Shown: positions 45,842 through 55,398, counted from the first letter of the stretch. The stretch: DNA of 64,000 bases from an uncultured Bacteroidales bacterium (GCA_902774005.1 CACYGK010000011.1:1-64000); one strand, 5' to 3'. Notes: generated by a model from the letters alone, not told the origin. Numbers and translations are program-made.

Positions 45842-47044
45842 TTATCTTTCTTCGTTCGGATGAGCAAGGTAGTATGCACGAAGCGGAGTGGAAGTCACCT
45901 TGATGAATCCCTTAGCATCTTCCGACGACCATGCCTTGGCAGTCTCACCATATTCACCCAGTTTGTTCTTCACGAGGTCGTTAGGCGAATCAACACCTAC
46001 AGTCTGGAACGTGTAAGGACGCAGTTCGAGAGTCACCTCACCAGTCACGTTACGCTGCGACGATGTGAGCATTGCCTCGATATCCGGCATTACCGGTTCG
46101 AGATACTGACTCTCGTGCAGGAACATGCCGTACCAGTTGCTCACCTGGTCTTTCCAGTACTGCTGCCACTTCGACAGGGTATATTTCTCAAGGAATCGGT
46201 GTGCACCAATGATGAGCATCGGAGCTGCTGCCTCGAAACCTACACGACCCTTGATACCGATGATGGTATCACCTACGTGACAGTCGCGACCTACGGCGTA
46301 TGCGGCACCAATCTCTTCGACAGCCTGAATAGCCTTGATTTTATCGTCGTACTTCTTTCCGTTCACACTACAGAGTTCGCCCTTCTCGAAACCAAGTTTC
46401 AGAAGTGTTGGTTCGTTCTTTGTAGGGTGTTTCAGATATGCCGACTCAGGCAGTCCCTTGGTAGAGTCCAGAATCTCACCACCACAAATCGACGTACCCC
46501 ATATACCTACGTTGTACGAATACTTCAGTTTGGTGAAGTCAGCAGCGAAGCCGTTCTTGTTCAGATAGTCAATCTCTTCCTGACGGCTCAGGTTTCCGTC
46601 GCGAGTCAGAGTGATAATCTCCACACCTGGAGCCATCACGAGGAAGGTCATGTCGAAACGTATCTGGTCGTTGCCGGCACCTGTAGAACCATGAGCAATC
46701 GCACTTGCACCAATCTCCTTTGCGTAGCGGGCAATGGCAAGAGCCTGGAATATACGTTCGCTGCTCACACTGATTGGGTAGCAGTTGTTGCGGAGTACGT
46801 TTCCGAATACCATATACTTGAGCGACTTCTCATAATACTCCTGAGTAACGTCGAGAGTCACATACTTTGTTGCACCCAACTTATAAGCGTTCTCCTCGTT
46901 TGTCTTCAGCTGTTCAGCCGAAAAACCACCTGTATTCGCACAGGCTGCATACACTTCATATCCTTTCTCTTTTGCCAGATACATCACAGTATAGGATGTG
47001 TCCAGACCGCCACTGAAGGCTACTACAACTTTTTTCTTTTCCAT
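45842..47044 (-). CDS. argG: Argininosuccinate synthase
   Basis: 400 residues from ATG 47044 (the frame extends 5 codons to a TTG at 47059 inside a heptamer array, not used). The ATP-pyrophosphatase P-loop VVAFSGGLDTSY, GSTGAGNDQIRFD, and GRDCHVGDTIIGIKGRVGFE-type core are present. It condenses citrulline and aspartate. The sequence belongs to the Bacteroidetes argG branch by its LRNNCYPISVSSER segment. Confidence 0.95.
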   Translation of the reverse strand: MEKKKVVVAFSGGLDTSYTVMYLAKEKGYEVYAACANTGGFSAEQLKTNEENAYKLGATKYVTLDVTQEYYEKSLKYMVFGNVLRNNCYPISVSSERIFQALAIARYAKEIGASAIAHGSTGAGNDQIRFDMTFLVMAPGVEIITLTRDGNLSRQEEIDYLNKNGFAADFTKLKYSYNVGIWGTSICGGEILDSTKGLPESAYLKHPTKNEPTLLKLGFEKGELCSVNGKKYDDKIKAIQAVEEIGAAYAVGRDCHVGDTIIGIKGRVGFEAAAPMLIIGAHRFLEKYTLSKWQQYWKDQVSNWYGMFLHESQYLEPVMPDIEAMLTSSQRNVTGEVTLELRPYTFQTVGVDSPNDLVKNKLGEYGETAKAWSSEDAKGFIKVTSTPLRAYYLAHPNEER

Positions 47045-47055
47045 CTTATTATTTT

Positions 47056-47097
47056 TCAATTTTCAACTTTCAATTCTCAATTCTCAATTCTCAATTC
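47056..47097. repeat. Heptamer array, TCAATTC x6, between GNAT and argG
   Basis: Six units. On the minus strand GAATTGA supplies the TGA stop of the GNAT gene at 47091-47093. Confidence 0.95.
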
Positions 47098-47732
47098 TCC
47101 ATAACTCCCCTACTCTTCATCTCACCTATAATCTCCTCGAACACCTTGAGCGGAGTAGGTTCCGACGGATGCTTCTCTGGGTCGTAGAGCATACCTGTGC
47201 AGATGCAGAACTTACGCTGCTTCATCTCCAGTATGGGGTAGTTCACGCAACCCTGACAACCACGCCAGAATGCATTGTCGTCTGTAAGCTGACTAAAACT
47301 TACAGGTACGTATCCCAATGCCGTATTCATCTTCATCACGGCATCACCACTCGTAAGTGAGAATATCTTGGCATGCGGCCATCGGACTCGAGCCAGAGTG
47401 AACGTGTGGTCCTTGATACGCTTCGCAATGTTGCGTCCCTGATAGTCAGGGTGAACAATCAGTCCCGAAGTCGTCACATACGACTTGTTACCCCACGTCT
47501 CAATATAACTGAAACCCACAAACTTCTCGCCCAGCTCAGTCTGCTGACTGGGGTCGAGGGCAAGCACAGCCTTTCCTTCTCTCATCTTCGTTGCCACATA
47601 CTCGTGAGTACGTTCGGCAATACCCGTTCCGCGCTTCTTCGCAGCTTCGCGTATTGTGTCCAGAATCAAGTCCACATACTTCTCGTGACTTGCATCTGCC
47701 ACAATGATTTTTATTCCGTCGTTGTATATCAT
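47091..47732 (-). CDS. GNAT N-acyltransferase, candidate N-acylglutamate synthase
   Basis: 213 residues with a GNAT fold: VGFSYIETW strand, the acetyl/acyl-CoA loop SGLIVHPDYQGRNIAKRIKD (R/Q-x-x-G-x-A type), and a cysteine-containing C-terminal extension (FWRGCQGCVNYPIL, KFCICTGMLYDP). It lies 3 bp after argR and before argG. I recall the Bacteroides thetaiotaomicron orthologue in the same position being implicated as the N-(succinyl)glutamate synthase. argA and argJ are absent from the window, so this protein is the likely first enzyme of the pathway; that is inference. Confidence 0.8.
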   Translation of the reverse strand: MIYNDGIKIIVADASHEKYVDLILDTIREAAKKRGTGIAERTHEYVATKMREGKAVLALDPSQQTELGEKFVGFSYIETWGNKSYVTTSGLIVHPDYQGRNIAKRIKDHTFTLARVRWPHAKIFSLTSGDAVMKMNTALGYVPVSFSQLTDDNAFWRGCQGCVNYPILEMKQRKFCICTGMLYDPEKHPSEPTPLKVFEEIIGEMKSRGVMEN

Positions 47733-47735
47733 GTT

Positions 47736-48203
47736 CTAAAATATAGCCAAAGCCCTAAGTTTCGATTCCACCATCTCTGCGTCGTATCCCTCTGCAAGTG
47801 CCACGAACACCGTGTCGTATCCTGCCACCGTACCCAGTACCTCGTTAAATCCTGAGCGGTCTATCTCACCTGCTATGCCGGCTGCATATCCTGCCCTGCA
47901 CTTCACCACAGCCAACTGACCTGATATCGTGATGTCAATCACCTCCTTCTGTATCGTCTGTCCCACACGACTGGCCTCACTCACGCGACGGTAGTACGGA
48001 TTCTCAGGCAACATATAGACCGACTTCCCTTCCATCGTCGTTCCCTTAACCACCTTCAGCAGTTTCAGGTCACGCGAAATCGACGACTGAGTCAGCGTGA
48101 AACCTTCCTTAGCCAAGGCATCCGACAACTCGTCTTGGTTGCATATCTCCTGACTGCCTATTATGGCTCTTATCCGCATCAGTCTTTGTTGTCTAATGTT
48201 CAT
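47736..48203 (-). CDS. argR: Arginine repressor
   Basis: 155 residues. N-terminal winged helix (QLMRIRAIIGSQEICNQDEL-like, then TQSSISRDLKLLKVVK) and a C-terminal oligomerization/arginine-binding domain with VLGTVAGYDTVFVALAEG. First gene of the arginine operon, with its own promoter element, so it likely represses itself and the operon. Confidence 0.95.
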   Translation of the reverse strand: MNIRQQRLMRIRAIIGSQEICNQDELSDALAKEGFTLTQSSISRDLKLLKVVKGTTMEGKSVYMLPENPYYRRVSEASRVGQTIQKEVIDITISGQLAVVKCRAGYAAGIAGEIDRSGFNEVLGTVAGYDTVFVALAEGYDAEMVESKLRALAIF

Positions 48204-48232
48204 ACGCGCATATATGTGTGTGAAAAATCGTG

Positions 48233-48240
48233 CAAAGGTA
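48233..48240 (-). promoter_or_regulatory. -7 promoter element for arginine operon
   Basis: TACCTTTG on the minus strand, 29 nt before the argR ATG. Confidence 0.6.
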
Positions 48241-48282
48241 TCAATTTTATATTAAATTCAACCATCGCAGACAGAAAAATGC

Positions 48283-48290
48283 TATATTTG
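48283..48290 (+). promoter_or_regulatory. -7 promoter element for phosphopantetheinyl transferase
   Basis: TATATTTG, 34 nt before the ATG at 48325; divergent to the argR promoter. Confidence 0.6.
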
Positions 48291-48324
48291 CAGCGAAAAT
48301 GCATCATATATACACACCAAACGC

Positions 48325-48903
48325 ATGAATTACTACGTCCGCGACGACATACAGGACATCAGCGACATGGAATTGAAGATGATTCTTTTATGGATTCCAG
48401 CATGGCGAAGGGAGGAAGCCCTGCGCTTCAAACACCGTCAGGGTCAACTTGAATGTGCACTCAGCTACATGATGCTCTGCCAATGCATCAGCGTAAACTA
48501 CGGTTTCGACTGTCAACCACACTTCGTCATTGGCGAACATGGCAAACCCACCCTCAAGGAATATCCTGACATCCACTTCAATATCAGCCATTGCAAGAAG
48601 GCAATAGCAGTAGCCGTCAACGACAGTCCAATCGGCATCGACGTGGAATGTATCGGACGCGAAAACGATAGTCTGGCTCGCTACGTACTTAACGACGACG
48701 AACTCCGTCAGATGGAAGCCTCTGAAGACCCCTCCGCACTCTTTGCTAAATACTGGACTCAGAAGGAAGCAGTCTTCAAGTTTTACGGCTCTGGCATACG
48801 TGATGATATAAAGAACTTACTAGTTAATTCAGACGATGTAAAGATAACTACCACAGTTAACAAAGAAAAAGGCTATGCACTCAGCATAGCCATTGGGAAG
48901 TAG
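48325..48903 (+). CDS. 4'-phosphopantetheinyl transferase (Sfp type)
   Basis: 192 residues. Activates acyl- or peptidyl-carrier proteins. The Mg-binding GIDVE (in SPIGIDVECIG) and the WTQKEAVFKFYG motif identify the Sfp superfamily, with an N-terminal half carrying HGKPTLKEYPDIHFNISH. No carrier-protein or synthase gene is adjacent, so the target is not indicated. Confidence 0.92.
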   Translation: MNYYVRDDIQDISDMELKMILLWIPAWRREEALRFKHRQGQLECALSYMMLCQCISVNYGFDCQPHFVIGEHGKPTLKEYPDIHFNISHCKKAIAVAVNDSPIGIDVECIGRENDSLARYVLNDDELRQMEASEDPSALFAKYWTQKEAVFKFYGSGIRDDIKNLLVNSDDVKITTTVNKEKGYALSIAIGK

Positions 48904-48947
48904 AGAGGCGCCCTAACTCTTAACTTTAATTTTTAACTTTTAACTCT

Positions 48948-50090
48948 TTAGTAGGCTTCGTCCACTAAAAGTTCCTCCTTATCCAGTTTCTTGCTGTCAA
49001 TCTTTCTCCATGCATAGAATATGTATGCAAGGACGAAAGGAATGAGCAGACTGACGATAGCCATCGTGCGCAGGGTAAACTCACTCGAACATGAGTTTGC
49101 GATAGTCAGCGACGATTGCAGGTCGGCTGTCGAAGGGTAATAAACTGTATTGTTCCATCCCACACTTACAAGCAGAGCCAACACCGTCAGAACAACACCT
49201 ATACCTACTGGCCATATACCACAGCGATAGGTAGCAGAGAATATCGTGCGAGCGATGCCGAAGAGCACCATTACCACACCTATCAGAAGCAGTACGAGCA
49301 GGTAGGGCATCTCGATGAAGTTCCACAGGTATTTCATCGGAGCCATATACACTTCACCCGTTTCCGGATTATAAGCATAACCGTCCTTCAACAGAGTGCG
49401 AACGAGAAAGGCAAGGAAGAGAATCAGGAACGTCACGGTATTACCTATGAGGAGGCGGCGCGAACGAGCAGTCACCTCTTCGTCGTTCACATTGTTTATA
49501 ATATACAGCGTACCTAGTATGCGAGCCAGGAAAAGTACGGCAAATCCGAACACAAGTGTCCAAGGATCAAGCAATGCATCAAGTCCGTGACTGCTATTTG
49601 CCCAGTGACTGATTACGGGTTGAATTCCATCTGTTAAGTTTTCTTTGCAAACGATGAAATTAGAACCATTAAAGAATGTTGCCACAGCACCGCCAAGCAG
49701 CAGTGGACCGACGATTCCGTTCAGTACGAGGAACCACTGGAACGTACGTGCACCAAGGATATTTCCTAGCTTATTTTGAAACTCATAACTGACAGCCTGA
49801 AGTACGAACGAGAACAGTATAATCATCCACAGCCAGTAGGCTCCGCCGAAACTGGTGGAATAGAACAATGGGAACGAGGCGAAGAAAGCACCTCCGAACG
49901 TCACCAGCGTAGTGAACGTGAACTCCCATTTCCTACCTGTCGAGTTGATGACCAATCGTCGCTCTTCCTCTGTCCTTCCAAGAGAGAATACCATCGAGTT
50001 TGCGCCCTGCACAAACATCAGGAATACCAACAGCGCTCCGAGCAACGAAACGAGCAGCCACCAGTAATGTTGTAAGAATATATAATCCAT
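48948..50090 (-). CDS. cydB: Cytochrome bd oxidase subunit II
   Basis: 380 residues with about nine membrane helices; N-terminal WWLLVSLLGALLVFLMFVQG and the conserved GAYWLWMIILFSFVLQAVSYEF segments match CydB. Partners CydA to form the high-affinity quinol oxidase that lets anaerobes tolerate traces of oxygen. 4 bp from cydA. Confidence 0.95.
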   Translation of the reverse strand: MDYIFLQHYWWLLVSLLGALLVFLMFVQGANSMVFSLGRTEEERRLVINSTGRKWEFTFTTLVTFGGAFFASFPLFYSTSFGGAYWLWMIILFSFVLQAVSYEFQNKLGNILGARTFQWFLVLNGIVGPLLLGGAVATFFNGSNFIVCKENLTDGIQPVISHWANSSHGLDALLDPWTLVFGFAVLFLARILGTLYIINNVNDEEVTARSRRLLIGNTVTFLILFLAFLVRTLLKDGYAYNPETGEVYMAPMKYLWNFIEMPYLLVLLLIGVVMVLFGIARTIFSATYRCGIWPVGIGVVLTVLALLVSVGWNNTVYYPSTADLQSSLTIANSCSSEFTLRTMAIVSLLIPFVLAYIFYAWRKIDSKKLDKEELLVDEAY

Positions 50091-50094
50091 AGTT

Positions 50095-51645
50095 TTACTC
50101 CCCTTTCTTTATCTGTTTCAACATAATATTGATTTCCACAGCCAGCATCGTAGTGAAGAGAGCCAGGAAAATGAAGAACGTAATCACGACACTACCTGAG
50201 TTCACATTGCTGACTGAAGCTACCGTAGGCAACATATCCTGAATGGTCCAGGGCTGGCGTCCAAACTCAGCCACGAGCCATCCGCATTCCGATGCTATGT
50301 ATGCCAGAGGTACCATCGCGATGGCTGTCCATTGCAACCATGCCGGTTTGGTTATGTCGCGCTTGTAGCAGAAGAACAGAACCACCATAAAGAACAGTAT
50401 CAGCAGGGTACCCACTCCCACCATCACACGGAAGGCGTAGAAGTTGACAGGAATCGGAGGCACTAGTTCGCTCTTGTCGCGAATATATCCATATCCGAAG
50501 TAAGGCATATTCTCCTTCAGCGTCGTCAGCATACCAGCCAACTGAGTCTCGTCGGCACCCTCCTTCTTTGCTTTACGATAGTCGGCAAGAGCCTGTATGG
50601 CAAGTTTTCCGCGTTCTATCTTCTCATCAGCCGACAGTTCCCTTGTGCCGTCAGGACGGGTATATCCGTTGAGCAGGTCGTTCACACCAGGCACATAGCC
50701 GTCGAGAGTGTTTGTAGCAAGTATAGAGAGTGCGAACGGAACGGCAATCTTCAGCGGAGCCTCCTCCCCTTTCTCGTAGTCAGGTTGCGAGAACGGATTC
50801 AGCAGGGAGATGACAGTCAGACTCTGACTCTCTCCGCCGTTGTACAGAGCCTCCATAGCAGCCAGTTTCATGGGTTGCACCTCAGCAACGCGCTGAGCCG
50901 AATGGTGTCCTGTAGCAGCAGCACCTATGCTGGCAATCAGTCCGACGATGGCACCAATCTTTATGCTTGCCAGTGCCATCTTCTCTTCTCTCTTCTTCAG
51001 GAGGTACCAGCAACTTACAGCCACTGTGAACACACCACCTATGATCCAAGCCGAGATGACCGTATGGCAGAACTTATCAATAGCAAAGGGCGAGAGAGCC
51101 ACGTCGGCAAACGATACCATCTCGTTGCGCATAGTATCCGGATTGAACTCGCATCCCACAGGGTACTGCATCCAGGCGTTTGCCACTAGAATCCACCATG
51201 CCGACAGCGTCGCACCTAGTCCGGTGAGCCATGTCGCAGCCAGATGGAAACCAGCCGACACCTTCTTCCATCCGAAGAACATCACAGCCACGAATGTCGA
51301 TTCCATGAAGAAAGCCACGATGCCCTCGATGGCAAGCGGAGCTCCGAATATATCACCCACGAACCATGAGTAGTTCGACCAGTTGGTACCAAACTCAAAC
51401 TCGAGGATGATACCCGTAGCCACACCCATGGCGAAATTCACTCCGAACAGACGTTGCCAGAACATCGCAGTCCGTTTCCAGAACTCATCCTTTGTCCGAT
51501 AATACTTCGTTTCCATGATACCCATCACCACTGCCAGTCCCAACGTCAGCGGAACGAACAACCAGTGGTATATCGCAGTCAGCGCGAACTGAGCCCGCGA
51601 CCACTCAATGGTACCCAAATCGATTGCAGAAAGAAAATTCATCAT
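50095..51645 (-). CDS. cydA: Cytochrome bd oxidase subunit I
   Basis: 516 residues. WSRAQFALTAIYHWLFVPLT carries a haem-ligand His; MESTFVAVMFFGW contains the conserved Glu; GRQPWTIQDMLPT is near the C-terminus. The quinol-binding loop lies between ~250 and ~380. A second Met codon lies directly after the first; either may be used. The gene upstream is the small DUF4492 protein. Confidence 0.96.
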   Translation of the reverse strand: MMNFLSAIDLGTIEWSRAQFALTAIYHWLFVPLTLGLAVVMGIMETKYYRTKDEFWKRTAMFWQRLFGVNFAMGVATGIILEFEFGTNWSNYSWFVGDIFGAPLAIEGIVAFFMESTFVAVMFFGWKKVSAGFHLAATWLTGLGATLSAWWILVANAWMQYPVGCEFNPDTMRNEMVSFADVALSPFAIDKFCHTVISAWIIGGVFTVAVSCWYLLKKREEKMALASIKIGAIVGLIASIGAAATGHHSAQRVAEVQPMKLAAMEALYNGGESQSLTVISLLNPFSQPDYEKGEEAPLKIAVPFALSILATNTLDGYVPGVNDLLNGYTRPDGTRELSADEKIERGKLAIQALADYRKAKKEGADETQLAGMLTTLKENMPYFGYGYIRDKSELVPPIPVNFYAFRVMVGVGTLLILFFMVVLFFCYKRDITKPAWLQWTAIAMVPLAYIASECGWLVAEFGRQPWTIQDMLPTVASVSNVNSGSVVITFFIFLALFTTMLAVEINIMLKQIKKGE

Positions 51646-51662
51646 AGTATATAAGGATTAAA

Positions 51663-51697
51663 GGTTATAGGTTATTGGTTATTGGTTATTGGTTATA
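51663..51697. repeat. Heptamer array, GGTTATT x5, upstream of cydA
   Basis: Five units (GGTTATA, three GGTTATT, GGTTATA) in the 57-bp gap between the DUF4492 gene and cydA. Confidence 0.93.
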
Positions 51698-51702
51698 GAC
51701 TC

Positions 51703-51924
51703 TTACATCTTACTTCTCTCAATCATCTCCCCTGCCACATACTCACCCTCCTCGCCTGCCGCTGCATTCTCCTTGATATGATTTGGAAAGAAGAAAATCT
51801 TCAGTACAACGAAAATCACGAACAACTTCACCAGGATGATTATCCACAACGTCCGCCCCAGCGTCATGCTCCTGAACCCGTCGTAATACAGACGGAACAC
51901 CCTCGTCAGAAATCCTTTTCCCAT
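51703..51924 (-). CDS. DUF4492 small membrane protein of cytochrome bd operon
   Basis: 73 residues from the ATG at 51924, chosen because it opens the DUF4492 core FLTRVFRLYYDGFRSMTLGR; upstream codons overlap the promoter. One membrane helix (TLWIIILVKLFVIFVVLKIF) and a polar, acidic C-terminus. DUF4492 proteins commonly sit in front of cydAB and may play a CydX-like role in oxidase assembly; that is an inference from position and size. Confidence 0.85.
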   Translation of the reverse strand: MGKGFLTRVFRLYYDGFRSMTLGRTLWIIILVKLFVIFVVLKIFFFPNHIKENAAAGEEGEYVAGEMIERSKM

Positions 51925-51941
51925 ACCTCTATTATTTTTAG

Positions 51942-51949
51942 CAAAGATA
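51942..51949 (-). promoter_or_regulatory. -7 promoter element for DUF4492-cydA-cydB
   Basis: TATCTTTG on the minus strand, 17 nt before the DUF4492 ATG. Confidence 0.6.
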
Positions 51950-52116
51950 ACAACTTTATTCGTAACCAACCCTACGAAGAAGAAATTTAACATTTCAATA
52001 CAGTTTTGTGCCAATGCACAAACTCGGAAAACAATGGCTGAATGTAGGTAAAAAACATTGTGATTGTTAACTAGTGTTAAATGGTTCTTTCAGTTGTACA
52101 GGTGGAAAATATGTCG

Positions 52117-52124
52117 TAAATTTG
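52117..52124 (+). promoter_or_regulatory. -7 promoter element for GH43 pair
   Basis: TAAATTTG, 64 nt before the first GH43 ATG, fits TAnnTTTG. Confidence 0.6.
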
Positions 52125-52188
52125 TAGAGAAAAAAGAATTCCATTCCCAATACAACAAATAACAAATTAAATTAGAAGAACAGTCGTT

Positions 52189-53775
52189 ATGAAATCCCTG
52201 CACACAGCCCTTTTGTCATTTGTCATTTACAGTTTAGCATGCTGCCCCGCATGGTCACAAAACCCTATCATCCGCAATCAGTTCACAGCCGACCCTACGG
52301 CGCGTGTGTTTGGCGGACGGATGTATCTCTACCCCTCACACGACATAGTGGCTCCAGCAGGTGCGCGTCAGGACTGGTTCTGCATGGCAGACTACCACGT
52401 CTTTTCTTCAGATAACCTCATCGACTGGACTGACCATGGTGTCATCCTCTCGCAGGAAAATGTGTCATGGGGCAAGCCTGATGGATACTCGATGTGGGCA
52501 CCCGACTGCGTAGAGAAAGACGGAAAGTACTATTTCTACTTCCCCGATGCTGTACGGGAAGGCAGAGGATTCGCTATCGGTGTGGCTGTGAGCGACAGTC
52601 CGACAGGTCCCTTCACCCCCGAACCACAGTCTATTAAGGGTATCACAGGTATCGACCCCTGTGTACTCATCGATGACGACGGACAGTCGTACATCTACTG
52701 GAGCAGTATGGGCATCCGCGGTGCAAAGCTTAAGAGCAATATGAAGGAAGTGGACGGAGCGCTGAGCCCTCTAGTATCCCCTCGCGGAGACACCCTGTTC
52801 GTTGCCGGAACGGTGATGGAAGGTTTGCCTGACGGTTTCAAGGAAGGTCCCTTTGCATTCAAGCGCAACGGATGGTACTACCTCACCTTCCCTTGGGTAC
52901 GCGGTAAGGGCGAAGGGAGCACTGAGTGCCTCGCCTATGCTATGTCGCGTCAGCCACTCGGTCCGTGGGAGTTTAAGGGAGTATTCATGGAAGAGCACAA
53001 GAACGGATGCTGGACCAACCACCACAGCTTTGTGGAGTATCGCGGACAGTGGTATCTGTTCTATCATCGCAACGACCTCTCACCTGATATGGACAAACGG
53101 CGTTCGGCACGCATCGAGCGCTTCACGTTCAATGCCGACGGCACCATACCTCTGATATACCCTACCGCCCACGGTGTAGTTACGGCAGACAGCGTGGATC
53201 AGACCATCAAACAGCGTCCGCACTACTTCTCACGTGTAACGACAGCGACAGCTACACCTGACAGTAATGGCTACCTGCGTCGCTGGCGACTGTGCGAACC
53301 AGTGGCAAAGGAAATCAGGTCGAACACGGTCTTCACCGACAGTTACCTGCGAAATCTCTTCAGCGACGAACTGGCAAAGGTGAAGTGGAAAGGCAAGAAG
53401 TGGCATAATCTCGACAGCGAGACCTACAACGTGCGTCTGTTCCGTTTCGGTGAGGAATATGCCAATCATACCTACGGCTCACTTTTCTGGACAGAGACCA
53501 TCATCGAATGTGCTGAGGATATCTCTGACGTACGTCTCTCCGCAGGCAGCAACGGCGCTTCGATGTGGTGGATTGACGGACGCGAGGTACTGCTGCTCAG
53601 CGGTGACCGTCGTATGGTGGAGGATGACGGACGTTCGCTGCAACTGTCACTCGCCAAGGGTAAGCACACGCTACGCTGTGCCCTCGTCAACGGTCCCGGT
53701 CTCAGCGACTTCTGTGTACGATTCGTAGACGAAAAGGGTACACCTGTTACAAATTATCTAATCAAACTTCCATAA
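52189..53775 (+). CDS. GH43 family glycosidase with C-terminal beta-sandwich
   Basis: 528 residues, secreted. The signal peptide core LLSFVIYSLAC is written by 7-bp units (52212-52239). The five-bladed propeller has the three GH43 acids: base Asp in FTADPTARVF, pKa-modulating Asp in GIDPCVLIDDDG, and acid Glu in FKEGPFAFKRNGWYY. From ~360 an unidentified beta-sandwich domain (SMWWIDGREVLLLSG) follows. GH43 enzymes act on arabinan, arabinoxylan or galactan; the exact target cannot be read. It is 3 bp upstream of a second GH43. Confidence 0.88.
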   Translation: MKSLHTALLSFVIYSLACCPAWSQNPIIRNQFTADPTARVFGGRMYLYPSHDIVAPAGARQDWFCMADYHVFSSDNLIDWTDHGVILSQENVSWGKPDGYSMWAPDCVEKDGKYYFYFPDAVREGRGFAIGVAVSDSPTGPFTPEPQSIKGITGIDPCVLIDDDGQSYIYWSSMGIRGAKLKSNMKEVDGALSPLVSPRGDTLFVAGTVMEGLPDGFKEGPFAFKRNGWYYLTFPWVRGKGEGSTECLAYAMSRQPLGPWEFKGVFMEEHKNGCWTNHHSFVEYRGQWYLFYHRNDLSPDMDKRRSARIERFTFNADGTIPLIYPTAHGVVTADSVDQTIKQRPHYFSRVTTATATPDSNGYLRRWRLCEPVAKEIRSNTVFTDSYLRNLFSDELAKVKWKGKKWHNLDSETYNVRLFRFGEEYANHTYGSLFWTETIIECAEDISDVRLSAGSNGASMWWIDGREVLLLSGDRRMVEDDGRSLQLSLAKGKHTLRCALVNGPGLSDFCVRFVDEKGTPVTNYLIKLP

Positions 53776-53778
53776 ATC

Positions 53779-55266
53779 ATGAACAAAACATTTTTCACAC
53801 TCTTATGCTCGCTGACTGCCATCACCGCAGGAGCACAGGTTGGTAATCCCTATATCCACGACCCATCGACCATAGCCGAATGTGACGGTCGCTACTATAC
53901 CTTCGGTACAGGTGGAGGAGGTCTGGTGAGTGATGACGGATGGGTGTGGCGCAGCGGTGAAGAAATGAAGCCGGGCAGTCGCACATCGGTACTGAGACCT
54001 GGTGGTGGTGCTGCCCCCGACATACTGAAACTGGGAGATCGCTATCTCTGCATCTACGGTGCTACGGGTGGCGGTCTGGGCGGTGGTCATAACGGACGCA
54101 TTCTCACAATGTGGAATGAGACGCTCGACCTTCAGTCGCCCCGATTCAAATGGAGCACACCCGTTGTAGTGGCATCGAGCGACGGTTTGGAAGACCAGGA
54201 TGCCATCGACCCCGGACTGCTTCTCGACCCCACTACGGGGCGTCTGTGGTGCTCATACGGTACTTACTTCGGCAGCATCCGTCTCATTGAACTCGATCCA
54301 AATACCGGTTGCCGCGTAAATGCCGACTTCGAGAAAGATATTGCCATAGACTGCGAAGCTACAGACCTTATCTGGCGCGATGGGTGGTACTACCTCCTAG
54401 GAACCCACGGCACGTGCTGCGACGGCGTGAACTCTACGTACAACATCGTCGTAGGTCGCTCGCGCTCCGTAGAAGGACCATATCTGGATAATGTAGGACG
54501 TGACATGCTGCATGGCGGTGGAAGGATGGTCATTGCTGCCTCTGGACGCATGGTAGGAGCGGGGCACTTCGGACGTACCATCGTTGACGAGGGTGTAGAG
54601 GTGATGTCATGCCATTTCGAGGCAGACCTGGACCGTAGCGGGCGCTCTGTGCTCGCCATACGTCCGTTGCTGTGGAAGAACGGATGGCCTGTGGCAGGTG
54701 AACCATTGAAAGCAGGCGACTACGCGATTATCTCCGAAAGGCGTGGCTACTCACTGGAACTGGCTGTCGACTTCGTGCGGATGGCACAGGAACGTGAACG
54801 CTTCTGGCAACTTGACCTCACAAAACCGCTCAAAAGCATCCCGTACCAGCAACTGAGCGACGTCATCGGTTCATGGGCAAAAGACAGCATTGGTGTGCGC
54901 TGTAGCGACTACATGATGCGTCCTCACCAGCACTGGACCATCACACCTCTTGCTGACCAGCCGGGATTCCTTGGCAGTCCCTATTGCAAGTTGACCATCA
55001 GCGGAAGCGACAAAGTACTTGCCGCAACAATAGATATGGAACTCACCGCCACAACATTCAGCGGAAGCGACGAACAACTGTGGCGCATTGAGCAGCTCAC
55101 AGACGGCACATATCGTATAATGCCTAAGAAAATCCCTGGCACGGAAGGTCAGAACACACGTTACTGCCTCTATTCTGCAGGCGACAGTACACCTATACTT
55201 GCACCCTACGACTACTCGTCGGACAACTCAAAGTGGAATCTCAAAAAGGTAAAAGAAGAAAAATAA
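53779..55266 (+). CDS. GH43 arabinanase-like enzyme with lectin-like C-terminus
   Basis: 495 residues with signal peptide (ending GAQ). Propeller with base Asp in YIHDPSTIAECDGRYY, Asp in DQDAIDPGLLLD, and acid Glu in DCEATDLIWRDGWYYLLG; the His in GAGHFGRTIVD matches the metal-site His of arabinanases. From ~385 a domain with repeated HWTITPL, LWRIEQLTDGTYRI and KWNLKKV strands resembles a ricin-B-like carbohydrate-binding module. It likely cuts arabinan with the neighbouring GH43. Confidence 0.88.
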   Translation: MNKTFFTLLCSLTAITAGAQVGNPYIHDPSTIAECDGRYYTFGTGGGGLVSDDGWVWRSGEEMKPGSRTSVLRPGGGAAPDILKLGDRYLCIYGATGGGLGGGHNGRILTMWNETLDLQSPRFKWSTPVVVASSDGLEDQDAIDPGLLLDPTTGRLWCSYGTYFGSIRLIELDPNTGCRVNADFEKDIAIDCEATDLIWRDGWYYLLGTHGTCCDGVNSTYNIVVGRSRSVEGPYLDNVGRDMLHGGGRMVIAASGRMVGAGHFGRTIVDEGVEVMSCHFEADLDRSGRSVLAIRPLLWKNGWPVAGEPLKAGDYAIISERRGYSLELAVDFVRMAQERERFWQLDLTKPLKSIPYQQLSDVIGSWAKDSIGVRCSDYMMRPHQHWTITPLADQPGFLGSPYCKLTISGSDKVLAATIDMELTATTFSGSDEQLWRIEQLTDGTYRIMPKKIPGTEGQNTRYCLYSAGDSTPILAPYDYSSDNSKWNLKKVKEEK

Positions 55267-55275
55267 TTCGAAATT

Positions 55276-55300
55276 GTGCCAATGTGCCAATGTGCCGATT
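55276..55300. repeat. Short 8-bp tandem repeat TGTGCCAA
   Basis: Three units (TGTGCCAA, TGTGCCAA, TGTGCCGA), unlike the 7-bp family in period. A related GTGCC piece recurs near 55366-55371. Confidence 0.7.
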
Positions 55301-55398
55301 AAGTTTTGAGCAGAAAACAAGCTTGTTTGTTTTATGCCAAGACGAAGGCACTTCGACGGAGTCAATGTGCCACACATTTTTTACATAAGAAATAAAAG

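Noticed and set aside
45860..47104. 414-codon open frame opposite argG
   Set aside because: Shadow of argG; its composition (Cys, His, Thr-rich) is typical of antisense frames.
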